DNA from: Larimichthys crocea
Taxonomy: Eukaryota > Chordata > Actinopteri > Sciaenidae
Length of the DNA stretch: 64,000 nt
Assembly (NCBI RefSeq): GCF_000972845.2
Contig: NC_040012.1
Coordinates: 11,406,930 to 11,470,929 of the forward strand
Direction of reading: 5' to 3'
Made by a program: the position numbers and the translations under genes. Below the pieces are notes generated by a model. The model had not been told where the DNA came from. It saw nothing but the letters and a program-made list of their open reading frames with translations, and did no database searches. This document shows positions 36,895-48,956 of this stretch, piece after piece; positions within the stretch are counted from its first letter, which is position 1; every line of letters starts with the position of its first letter.

Positions 36895-38016
36895 CTGAAG
36901 AAAAAGAAGAAGAAGAAGACAACATTAATTCAAATTTAGTTTTTGTTCCATTCTTACAAAACAAGTCAACTTTTTCTTCAGATAATAACTGACCACCAGG
37001 GGTTTGCAGACACATTTCACACTCACTGATCACAAAAACAACGAGGATGTTCCGGATTTAATATCAAAACACAGCTTGACATGGCTCATAAAAGTTTGAT
37101 GAGATGCGTCCAAGTTTAAGTATAATTCTCAGTTTAGCCCTCCTGAATATGTTGCTGTTAGGATCGCATGTCGACAGGAAACCAGGTCTCTTTGGAGCCA
37201 ATTACGTGGGCGAGAAATTGCCATTTAGCGTGTCTAACGCACAGCTGCTGAGGGAACCAGTTGAGCGCCACTGTCACTGCACTGCCACAAGTCCTGGAAA
37301 AGCCCAACAAACATTATCAGACTGCAAGTTCAGTCTTCATCACTTCACTGCATGAGTAGTCGGTTCAAAGTTTGGTTTTCACAGCATTAACGGCGTAAGT
37401 CATTACACTTTGCAAGAAAATGATAAGTCAAGGATAATAATTAAAGCAAAAAGACTAAAAGAGTAGAAAGGAAGCGATGAGAGATAAAATCAGAGACAAG
37501 AAAAATGTAAAAAATCATTTTTATTCTGAGCTAGCGTGCCTCAGGTCATATCACGTCTACAGGATAGTAGTGAGAAAACACTTAGCCCCCATGCAGCCTT
37601 GAGTCTCTCTCCCCTTTCTTCATTTTTTTCTAATACAAATGCATATTCCTTGCTGCTAGCAAAACTGGCTGCAGATAAAGAAGAGACCAATGGGAGAACT
37701 ACGCACTAAATTAGATTTTGCATATTATTTGAATGGTTTGTGATCCAGTGGAGATTAAAAACATTCAAATGAGAAAGTTGTGAGGGTAAAGATGTCCCTT
37801 GGAGTGAAATCAGTGTCTTATGAATACGAAAGCAATTTGACGAAATTGAATAACGGGACAAAATTGAAGGTCTAGGAATGATGCTACAAAAAAACTGATG
37901 CCGGAGACAGAACATGTGCCCGCAGAATGAAGCTACACCTGTTACACTTATCATATAAAAAGCTTAGCTAACATATCTGCTTATGAAACTTCCCGGAAAT
38001 CTGATTAGATAATAGA

Positions 38017-38058
38017 GCAGAGGAGATCATGCTTTTCAACCAGCATGATCTCCTCTGC
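38017..38058. repeat. Perfect inverted repeat, 17-bp arms, 8-nt loop
   Basis: Left arm 38,017-38,033 (GCAGAGGAGATCATGCT) and right arm 38,042-38,058 are exact reverse complements, separated by TTTCAACC. No pairing beyond the arms. Confidence 0.95.
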
Positions 38059-39454
38059 CAGCAAGAACTACAGATCTTACATCACAGAAGAGCCATGAGG
38101 GCCATACAGTAGCCGGGCTCTGTAATTTTTAAGAGGCAGACAGTATTCCTGTCTCAGCAAGCAGTACATATCCACTTGAGCCACACTTCCACCCAGTTAA
38201 GTCCACTTCAGCCCGCCTGGCAAACAGGGGATTCTCCCAGCCTAGCTGAGCTATGATGGTTTTGTAACAGAGAGAGAGATTCATGCATCACCAGCCAGCT
38301 TTTTTCTTAAAAACAAAAACAAATCAAAGTCACAAAGCTTTGGAGATCCAGACAAAGGACTAAGAAACTATGTGTCTCTGTGTCTCCGAATCGTGTTTGA
38401 AAAGAGGGAGAATCTCATTACACTAGACAGCGAGACTGGATCTGAAAAACCAGATTCATCAGAATTTTAAATTTGTACGGAGCTTGGCAGCATGTACATA
38501 CAGTACGCCACAACAGACTATGGAAAGTCTCTCTGAAACAAAGCATACGGCCGTGGTGAAAACATCGAATTTGAAGTAAACATTTCAGTTACATAATCAT
38601 CCGGGAAGATGCTGTTGTCTTTATTTAGAGCTGAGCCGATATAATGCATCCAAAGAAAAAAAGCCTGTGAATAAATGAGGTGGAGTACTGCATTAAAACA
38701 CACTCCTTTATCTCGATGGAAAGTAATTATGAATTATTTCAATGTGTAGCTCAGCCTCCCCATTAAAGAGAGGCGACAAATAACCTTGCAGGCAGCCTAC
38801 AGAGAGAGGGTGAGTTGGTAGGCATGGTTAACACGCAGTAAGCATACTCTGCTTACACGGAGGCTTAGACCTTGACACAGAGCCACAATCCAACGGAGCT
38901 CCATCCGGCGTTGGCATGGCAACACACCCCAGTACCTTTTTTCAGATATCATAGAGAAAAGCCCAGGAACAAAACGCTGAAGAAAACAGCAATCGCTGAA
39001 CCTTCGTCTGCTGGGCGACGCTTTCTGCAATGTAAATATCCAATCTAGAGCAAAGCCGGCGTTAAAAGCACATCGAAGAAAAGAAGAAAAAAAAAAAGGG
39101 GGCCGGAGCAGATGCTAATTATGAGACAGGTATGTTGTATTACAGCGATGTGAGGGAACACACACACACATACACACACATATCTGAGCCGACATGTTTC
39201 CTTGATTACAGCAACAATGCTTGTTGTGTTTTCTACAGAATTTCCGCCATTGATTTCTCAAGAACTAATTAAGCTATGAGGCTTTTTTCTCCCTCGGTGC
39301 AGCAAAATGCCAGAAACTAATTATGCGCTTCGTGTCTCATCGTCACTATAATTACACTAAAATGAAACACTGCAAACCCCTTGAAGATCATCAGTTAACT
39401 CTGGGTTTGCCAACATTTTTTTGGTGGAGTTCTGAGAGGAGGGTTTACAATTCA

Positions 39455-39472
39455 GGCCAGAAGGGGGCATTC
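39455..39472 (+). promoter_or_regulatory. Candidate CTCF-type site
   Basis: GGCCAGAAGGGGGCATTC; the CCAGAAGGGGGCA core fits the CTCF motif. By-eye call. Confidence 0.45.
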
Positions 39473-40120
39473 TCATTATGATTTTCCTGATAAACTGAAG
39501 AACATCTGATTTTCAAATCTCTCAGAGTGAATTAAAAAAGACGAGGGGTCTCTCTCCGTTCTCATATAGACCCTACCAAACATGATAAACTGTCTCGTTC
39601 TCCACCAGGACTTCCAGGAAGTAAATGGTTTATGATTGTGATAAAAACATTTACAGTCCCAGAGAAATGATGGGGTTCAGTTTTACTCTCATGAATAATC
39701 TCCACAGCGGTGATTTACTGGAAATGTTGTGCTTTGTTATTATCTTGCCAGTTTTATTGGAGGAGGAAACGGAAATTTATAAAAAATTTACTCAGCCAAA
39801 TATCAAATCTGGCATCCAGAAGCTTGATATAATCAAGCACAAAGCATTTTAATTCAAACTAATCAGAAAAAGGCAATGCAGCATCACGCTTCATGTAAAT
39901 ATACTAATATATTATCTATTTTTAGCAGTCAAGGTCAACATAGTTGGTTGATTGAACGCTTCTCTTAATTTGCCACTATGGAAAATAGTATTTTCTGATA
40001 GCAGTGACCTTAAGGCCATCAGAGTGAGAGTAAACATGCTTCAATGATGACTTTCTTTGATTATCTGACATGTTTATAATGACATTCTGACCCACATCTC
40101 CTCCAACACCAGACTCTTAC

Positions 40121-40208
40121 CTTCAGGAGACTCCTCCTGCACATATGTGCCTGTCAAGTACCGGTGGACCAAGGCTGACTTCCCACTGGACAGATTTCCC
40201 ACAATGCC
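40121..40208 (-). CDS. agap3: GTPase-like domain exon carrying the P-loop (G1)
   Basis: Acceptor CCTTGCAG before 40,208 and donor GAAG then GTAAGA. Encodes [20 protein letters not shown] and then TYVQEESPE (29 codons plus one base). GNLSSGKS matches the Walker A/P-loop GxxxxGK[ST] that binds the nucleotide phosphates in Ras-like domains. NLSSGKS, rather than NLASGKS, fits AGAP3. The switch I part ([10 protein letters not shown]) is family-typical. Enters in phase 0 and leaves in phase 1. Confidence 0.97.
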
Positions 40209-41945
40209 CTGCAAGGTCAAGAGTGAAAATACTGTGATTATTACTGACGGGCAGAATATGACAGGAACAAAACGCAAACATATGTAGACTTAAAGGACCT
40301 GACAAGAAGTACTCAGCACAAGGTTCTTGTACCCTGTATGTGTGTGTAAGAGAAGCTTTCAACCTTGCTCAGCAGCCACATCCGCCAAGACATGAAATGT
40401 GCTTGAAAGCTTTAGAAAGTATAAACGTTAATGGACCTCGTGTGGCGAACCTTTTGGTCAAGCTGCTGTTTTCAGTGTCAAGAATGAACCTTCAGGCTCA
40501 GTCATAATCGTGGTTTTAAACAATTATCTACAAACTGCTTTTTATAACAGCCAACAATAAAACTGCACCGAGAGAACATTTACCATGGAACAGTGTGAAA
40601 ACAATAACAGAAATGTGGTAATTTCTTTTATTTACAAAGGTTGCTGTTTGGCTGACATGTATCAAATCTTAGTTGTACGAGTTTCCTTGAATGTACCACC
40701 CAGAAAATGTTCATGCTCACAGCAGCGATCATTATCATTAGAGTCAAACAGACATTTTGGTTCATTACTTTATTACAAATACTGACATATATTTAAGACT
40801 TGTTGCACAAAGAAGAAGTATTTAGGATACTTTGAAAAGGCGGATCTTTACTAGTTTGCCCACCAGTAAGAAATTTCCTGCTCAGTCCATATCACAGCTC
40901 TTTAATAACCAAATTAAGGGTGGGCAATCTGGCCAAAAATTTATATCACAATCTATTTAATCGCAATCATGATCTACAATCTAAACTGTGATTGTTTTAT
41001 TCAATTTTGAAATGCCCTCTGGACTAGCCAGACCTGATGAGCCTATGAATTTCTCAATTTGCAACATCAAGACACAATATTGCATTAAAGATCCAAAATG
41101 TGATTAAAGCAGAAGCCAAACGATAAAATAATCATACAATAATCACAATCCAATTGCACTGTTTACAATGTGTTACCTAAAGAGGAGCCACGTGAATTAA
41201 CGTGAAGCAAAGCCTCTACATCACTCTACATCAAACTATTGGCTTGTTTATGTAGCAAGGATCCACTATCCACTGAGTTTATGTGAAATAAAAACAGAAG
41301 TAAGAGGAGATTAAATACAGCAATCTGTATGACATACATTAGATCACGATCTATCACAAACCATCCTGACCAAATCTAAGGGGTTCTTAAATTTAACGGT
41401 TTTATGTTGCGTGTATAATTTATAAAATGAATATTGGCCTCATTCTTTTGAACTATATTATATTAGCATCTGTCTGAAACATGCAATATTGTTTGGGCTG
41501 TATTTACCATCAAACCACAAAAGTTCATATGGTTTGTCGTTAAGGAACAAAACCCTAAAAAACGCTATTTGATGCTTTACACAGGCCGTTTGAGGCTTAA
41601 AAAAATTACGAGGAAAGTCCTCATAACATACTTTCTGTTCGGTTGCAGTCTTCCCCCCGCTTCCTCTCCCTAGTGTCTAGACCAGACCTAACTACAGCGC
41701 CTTCAGGGTGATGCATGGCAGAGGGTGGGCTGATGATGCCAGCATGTCTGGGAAGAACAAAGGCTGCAACATGCCTCATCTCCTCCCTCTCGTCGTCCTC
41801 CTCCTCTACCCACCATCGCCCTCTTCTTCTTCAGATCATTAGTGGGTGTTAGAGTCAGGTATGGTTCTAATTATAGGGACTTTTGAGGCGCAAGAGAAAA
41901 GATCTGTTTAAGGCCTTTCCCAGCCTACCCTCTCTATAATTGAAG

Positions 41946-41989
<44 letters not shown>

Positions 41990-43160
41990 CACACACATGC
42001 ACACACCATGAGGTACCCCAGAAAAATAAAGTATGAATAAGCTTTAAGTTAGCAAAAGTTGTAGGCTGTGTGTGGTGAAAGCTATGAGTCAACAAAAATC
42101 GACTTTGAAAGTACCACTGAACCAGAGCTCCTGCTGTTTTAACTGTTCAGCTTTGTGACCTGCTGGTATATAGCCTTCATGAAACCATACAGCTGTATCA
42201 GCACTGTTCCAGCACACATCCTTTACTCTTCTTTGTAGATTTGATTTGGGAATATTAAAAACAAAAAAAAAAAGTGCTTTTTAAAAAAAATCAAAAGACG
42301 GCCATGAAATCTCACCACAGTTTAGTTGCCATTGCAAAATGACAACAGCAGAGTACAGCTCACAGACGGTTTCTCACAATTTAACTGATCTGCAGGAAGT
42401 GTTTTGAACCCATTATCACTGTAGCATGTAAAACGTAACCTGATTTTGCAATCATATCAAAAAGGCTCCTTTCCAGTGTGACCTTGTTGCTGAACTGCAG
42501 TTTGTTGAACATTTTTTGAAAGAAGCAAAATCTAATTCAGACTTTCTGGGTCCATTTAACAACCCCCTGTGTGGAAGCTGCCAATTAACACCTTAGAAAC
42601 ATTTAAAAAAAGGAAAAAGACATGTTTAAAGTGTTTGAAGCAAAAAAAGAGAGAGAGAAAAAATGTTCTTGAGCTCCCGGTGAATTCTCTTCCTTTCATT
42701 TCATTGAAGTTTTTCTCTCTTTTGCAAGGCGCCACAACAATGAATTCACCTAACATGGAAATATTATATCAACTGTCAGAAATGTGGAGTGCACTTTTTC
42801 AAGGCGGCTAGTCTTGTGTGGAAGGCATTAAATCATGTGAGGATGTTAGTTGTGCATTTGGCAGTGGCTGTGCGTGTGCTGTGGGATCAGAGCCAGGATG
42901 TGTCACTAGTCTAGCCCAAAACTGTCACTCATCTCGCGTCCTGCTGCAAGCCACCCTGCATCTCCATGCCAACGCATCTCATTAAAAATCACCCTCTACG
43001 TGCCAGGGAAAAGTCCGGCCAATTTCTCAACTGTTCTCTCTCATGTAAAATGCAAAAGCCGGTATTACATGGGCAGGACATGCTTTCTCACTGACATTTA
43101 AATCTATCAGTAAGATGAGAACTAATAAACATACAGTAGGTAGTCTTAGAAGTTACTCAC
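40209..43160 (-). other. Intron with (CA)n and a mixed-composition block
   Basis: About 3 kb. (TA)n(CA)n lies at 41,947-41,988. 40,915-41,390 contains repeated words (CAATCATGATCTACAATC, GATCACGATCTATCAC) that look like an old dispersed repeat but are not identified. 42,840-43,130, next to the first common exon, is mixed in composition and repeat-free. Confidence 0.6.
41947..41988. repeat. Compound (TA)n(CA)n microsatellite
   Basis: Four or five TA units then about 16 CA units, followed by two ATGCACACAC-type imperfect units. Confidence 0.95.
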
Positions 43161-43219
43161 CACTTTCAGCTCCGGCACTGACCGACTCAATGTCCATTCT
43201 TGACTGTTGACGAAAGAGT
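43161..43219 (-). CDS. agap3: First common exon, lead-in to the GTPase-like domain
   Basis: Acceptor TTCCTTTTTAG precedes 43,219; donor is GTG then GTGAGT. The two leading bases complete a split Asp codon, giving DSFVNSQEWTLSRSVPELKV. NSQEWTLSRS(V/I)PEL is a signature of all centaurin-gamma proteins immediately before the GTPase-like domain. Entry is in phase 1 and exit in phase 0. In mammalian AGAP3 and AGAP1 this boundary is where alternative N-termini join, which supports using both upstream first exons of this window here. At 59 nt it is one of the smallest exons of the gene. Confidence 0.96.
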
Positions 43220-46200
43220 CTAAAAAGGAAAAAGATTAAAAAATTAAAAAAAGAAATTAAGTCAAGCAGCACTGAGAAATAAATCCATATGTTTTTGTCC
43301 CATTTTAACCCAGCTCCAGATAATTAAGAGCATTTCACATAAGATGATGACAAAGTGACTTTACAGCTACAGTTTATAGATTGTAAAATGTGCAATAAGT
43401 TTTATGATGGATTGTTCGGCTGTTATATAGATAAGTCTCTCTACAATCTGCTCAGGTATTTACAGTTTGACCTATAGCAGGATCGATTTTTGTGATCGTT
43501 TTAAAAAGGATTGTTCAGTGTCGTTTCACCTGTTTCTTCATCATCGTCTTCATTTATTTCCTGCACAGTTAACCAGCGTCAAACTTTTATGGAGTTCAGT
43601 GCAGATGTACAGAGTGAAGCTAAAAGGGGTCACATGGTCAGAGAGATATAGCTTTCAGACTGGCAGTTCGTTTTGTATTTTTTCACTGCACGTTGTTCCC
43701 AAATCAAACAACATGACCAGAAGACACATTTCAGCTGCAACAATTAGTCTATTTATCGATTAGTTATTAACAGTCAGGAGCAAAAGGACTAAAAATAACT
43801 GCTTTCATCTCATGAAATGAGCTGGGGGTTTTTTTGTACTTTCCTATGATAATAAACTAAACATTTCTGAATGTATGGACATTTGTTTGAACATGAGCAA
43901 TTTGAAGAACTCAGTTTTGTTTATGCATTTACAATTTCTAAAACACATAACTGAGTTGGGAGCTACCTGTGCAGGATATAGATTTCAACAGAGTGAAACC
44001 TCTGAATGGGATTTTAGCTAATCCATTTTAAAAGGCAGCCATTATCAGGCTTGATTCAACTTGTTTGGCTTTCCAGTGACACTGGGAGACTTTGACTCGA
44101 TAATCACGCTTTGAAAAAGGGCATTGGGAAAGAGCACTATGAAGGACAATACAAACTAAAAAACACAAATGACAAACTCCACAAGCTGTGCCTGTTTCCC
44201 ACAAAGTAAACAACTATGTGTCATAACAGCTATTAGAACAAAGACCACCTTCCTGTTTTGGATCATGGCGTTCTCATCACCTGAGCCCCCCCCCCCAGCA
44301 ACGAACAGATACCATCTCTAACACAGGAGTGTAGACTGCCTGTCTCCAGGCAACAAGGTGTGTAATGCCAGGTGAACTCCCGCACTCCCTCCCCATGCCT
44401 AAACCATAACAATTAAACTGTTCACACACCAAACAGGGAGTCATTCTTACAGTGAACCTGTTTACTGTAGCAATAGTGGTTTCCCTTTGTGCCCAAGGCG
44501 ATTCTAATATGAGAAGAATGACAGCATAAACATCAAGGCAAACACTGTCACTAAAAGACACATTTCTATTTTCTTTCCAAAATGTATGCTGAGAGAGCAT
44601 ATGATTCATAAGCTGAGCAGACCTGAGCCAAAATGCCTTTGTCTACTACAATTAGAGTAAGCTAAAATGTTTACTTATTTCTGACCTCCATTTACAAAGA
44701 GCCTCGTGCTGCTCTGGATGTCTCACTTGTTGTGGGAGAGGAGAAAAGTGCATCCCTAACAGAAGGGCCTTTCATCGAGCATTGTGTGGAGTGGAGTAGT
44801 CTTTAAACAGCACGCCTCATGTTAAGCCCTCTCAGTGTGGGTTTAACATGTCAGAACACGAACCAAGACACCCAACTAATTCAGTTTTTCCAGTGCTGGA
44901 AACTGAACGCAGGTCACAACTCTGGTAGATGGTATCAAATGAGGTTGTTGCCTCATTTTCTTGGATTTCCTGTCATTTTGTACAGACCTGTTATTTTCAG
45001 ATGCATTCTTTGTACTTCATATGATGATTTCTATTTATATTATGTTATTTTTCACATAATTGGAGGGTTGATAAAAGGTAACAAGCCACAACTACCAATT
45101 AAGACAAACACATTGAAAGCTCCCAGTCTTTACCGTTTGCTGCAGTGACCCAGCATCAACAACGTATTAATGAATAGAGAAATAAACACAGACAACTGGC
45201 AGTCAAATTTTATAAAATATAAAATAAGCAGAAAAAAAAAGCAGCCAAAGTTTTTCCTCACATTTGCCAAAAACACATAATCAAACTTTCAGAGAGGAAC
45301 ACATTTAAACAAAGGCCAGTCCATAGATAACAATACAGGCAAATTAGGTCTGATCAAAGGCCAGCATAGAAATGGAGCTGCTGGCTGCTGATGAGCGCTG
45401 CATTTATGGAACAGCTCATTCCTTTATTGTTGACCATAACACCACTTATGCTTTCAAGGACGCGAAAACATTGGAAAGAGGAAGTTAAGAGCTTTTACGC
45501 GGAATTGGACAGGACCTAGCACCCGTTCATTTTTCACAACTAACAAACAAAAAGGGAAAAAAAAGGAAATCATCTAGTGTATTTCCTCTCACGAACACAC
45601 CCATAACAAATTACAACACAGAGACGATGCCCGACTTTTGGTATCCTTGGAACACATACAGTACAACCAGTTTGGTATCTTGAAAAAAAAAAGAGCAGCC
45701 CAAATTGAATCCATGTGCTCTGTGTTACGTCATTCTTTAAAAATGAGCATCCCTACATTACCGTGTCCCAGAATGCCTATGGAAACAGGCATTCGGGATG
45801 TTTAGAGAGGACACCAGTGTCTTTGTCTCTGCGAGGGTAAAACTGTGTTGCCAGCTTGTTTGTTAGGTTTTTCACTTCACTGCTCATGTCTACTCAAATA
45901 AAAATGGCCATTCAGTCTGAGGGGAGCGAAGCACAATCATCCCCCTCCCCACTTATTTTCGTTTCATGAGAAAAGAAAATGCAATGAGAGCAAAAAACCC
46001 CCCGTGCATATACGGTTGTTATGTTATGAGTAAGTGTGTGTATGTGCATACATGGGAGCATTTCTACATGCAGTGAATCTGAAGTGGTTTTTGGAATGAG
46101 AGAGGACAACCTTGAGGTCTAAATTTCCACTCTAGCTCTTACTGACTTTCCAACCATGCTTTCCCACCGTCATAAATTACAGAGTGAGAATTTAGCTAGC

Positions 46201-48956
46201 AATTAGTATTTCTACTTCCCTTATTTGCCGACCTCACAACCAACCGACATTCCCGGACTACTTTTATCATGCCCGTCTTGAGAAAATGGTCCCGCATCAT
46301 CCTCCTTTTTGTGTGCTGCTCTCCAGAGCCATTTATACAGCGAACAACCAAGTCACAGCTCTGAGCTCTGCTTTTCTGAGCTTCACAAACACACGCCTCT
46401 TATTTCTATCAAAAAGAGCGGAGGGTAGTGACAAACGCAATCAGCACAGAACAAGGTAAAAATCTTTATGCCATGTCAAGTCTAATGCAGTCCGGATGAT
46501 CTGCCCTACTTAAAGCTCTTAACGCCTTGCGTTGTCTGCAGACAGGCATTGATCACTTCCCGGAAAATAAATTGGACATCCTGGTTCAAACAGGATTCTC
46601 ATTCAACATGAGATCTGCAAATTAGGTTTTGAGACATCTTGCAATGCAATGTCGGGGCTGATTGACTCAATTTGTAGAGTTAAGAGAGGAATGTGTCAGA
46701 TCTAGCTCATCTTTTATTCCTCCCTACACAAAGCATTGCAAGTAAACAAACAGATGGAAACAATCAACCATGAATTAAGGAGGAAGACTGCATACGACGT
46801 GATAAACGACATACAAACTGCAGACCCTCACTCAAACTTTGAACAAACAACAGTTTGTAGACTTGTTGGTGAGATGCTAACCATTGCTAGAGCCTTGCAG
46901 GATGCTGCTCACCTCCTCAACCACAATCCTGAGGAACAAAATGTACCCTAGCGGAGATTAACAATGGCAAATATGAATATGAGGTATATTCAGTTATTAA
47001 CAAATTTCCCTCTGCTCATGCATCACTGAGTGATTATTCAATATCATGCTGTCTCCCGCAGCAGGTGAGAGGGCATTTTCACACTGTTACTGTTTGTCCC
47101 AATTTCCTTTAAAGTGTCTATTTGTCTTGAACATAATTACCTTCTGGTAGCCTGGCTCACTCACCCCTGCTGGTATAAATGAAATAAGCTAATGCATCTT
47201 TTAAATTAATTTTCAATCTGCAGATTTTGAAGCAGGCAGATTAATTCCACCAGCAAGGTGGAAATTTATATTGTTGGCAGGAATTCACAGGAAGTGGTAT
47301 TAAAGGGAACTCCATCCTCAATGTCAGATAAAGCATCACACACACATGGTGTCAATAGGTAATGGCAAATCAAGGCAAGTCCGAATTAATCCGCATCAGT
47401 GAGCCCTTTTTTGTCTACTGGATCTTTCTGACACCTTATACCCAGTTCTATCTACAGTCCCAATATTTCAACCTTCACTAGATAAATGCATCGCTGACCA
47501 CCTATGACTCATGATCAGCCACCCCTCCTCCAACCCAAAGACCCTAAGTGAGCCCCCATGTCAGCACATGGTTCACCGATCACTCATTCCTCCACGGGCA
47601 CGACAGAGTGGCTTTGTTCATCCACAGGTGGGGGTGGGGACACACACTCTACACACCTCAAACCCCCCCTTTACCATGTATCTCCCTTCCCCCAAACCTC
47701 ACTAGCACACAAGATTTAGGAGTTATCGTCAGGAAACGAAGGAAGTGAGTGTGCATGTGTTTAGTTTTAGGGGCGGGACTTCAGCTTTCTGGATTTAATT
47801 TAGGAGCAAACACTTAGGCAGGTAGCAACAGGCGGCGAGTCCCTCCCAGGGCATTGAACACCTAACTTTACTCAGGCTGATCGGCACACCTACATTCCTA
47901 ATGCCTGACTGACTGACTGCAGTGGAATAAATGGACAAGTACAACTTGTCACTCCACCACAGTAATAGGTATCCTTGGTAACATATCATGCAAGAATACA
48001 AATAGACCGCCAAGCTCAATATGGTTGACCTCACAACCCATAACGAGGATTACACTAGCATGAGAATGAAATATCTGCTTTGTCGGTTCAAAGGTTGGCT
48101 TAATGAGAAAGAATACAGAATACGTGTGACCTGACATTAGTAAAAAAAAGGAATGAAGTTGTCAAGGACGACTAATTAGGTTGTCATGTGAAGCTGTGAA
48201 ACTGGAGCTCAAAGCACAAAAACACAGCAAATCACAGCTATTAATTCAGATAGTTACAAATATTTGCCTCTCTCTTCTCGCTCTTCCAGGCAACTGGACA
48301 AACACACTCCACTGTCAGAGTTAACCTTTAAACACAGTGCTTAAGTCGTCTTCTCCTCTCCCCATCATTATAGCATGTAAGCCCTCTTAATTTAGCCCTG
48401 CTAGGCTGCCAAACGCATCCCCATTACAGCCACTAACTGCTTTAATGCTGCTGCTTTAAGCTGTGTCTCTATGAGGCCAACAGACAGCATTATCAAGACT
48501 GCCATGTCCTGTGTCTGGGTAACACAGAGACAGTACAGGGACTGTGTTATACCACGGATAAACCACTGTAAAACAAGCTATTATAATGTGTTCTTTTCGG
48601 TCACTGGTGATTTCAGTTAACGGTACTTACCTATTCATTTACTGAACTTTTATAGGGCAAATGTATTGCTGTGTAAGGGCATGCACACAGGCAGTTCACA
48701 CATGAAAAACACTGGAGAAATAAAGTACCCAAAATAGAAATTCCAAAAGGACTCTCTGAAACCAGACGTTTTTGAATGCCATCCAAACTCACAATTCCCC
48801 ATGTGTTTTTCATTTGCCTGTCCTTCTAAAAAAAAAAAAAAAGAAAAAAGTGCACTTCCGTGTTTCTCTTGAGCTCTAACTTTCTCTGCAGTGAGGAGGG
48901 GCTAAAAAAAGGAGAACTGAGCCGAGGAATAAATTCAGCAATCTTGCAGGTCTTAC
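43220..48956 (-). other. Intron between the long first exon and the first common exon
   Basis: About 5.7 kb with no convincing exon. A 71-codon plus-strand frame at 46,736-46,951 begins with TTG rather than ATG and lacks support. A C run lies at 44,287-44,298 and a pyrimidine/purine-mixed block at 47,500-47,760. Nothing else is recognised. Confidence 0.65.

Larger units (their letters stand above)
36895..40120 (-). other. Intron with a perfect 17-bp hairpin and a CTCF-like motif
   Basis: About 3.2 kb. (GAA)n lies at the exon edge (36,900-36,920), the hairpin at 38,017-38,058, short CA runs near 39,160-39,180, and a CTCF-like motif at 39,455-39,472. No exon-like frame is convincing. Confidence 0.65.

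Noticed and set aside
46736..46951. 71-codon plus-strand frame with protein-like composition
   Set aside because: It begins with TTG, not ATG; its first ATG is six codons in. There is no acceptor or donor logic and no family similarity I recognise. Possible old transposon fragment, unsupported.
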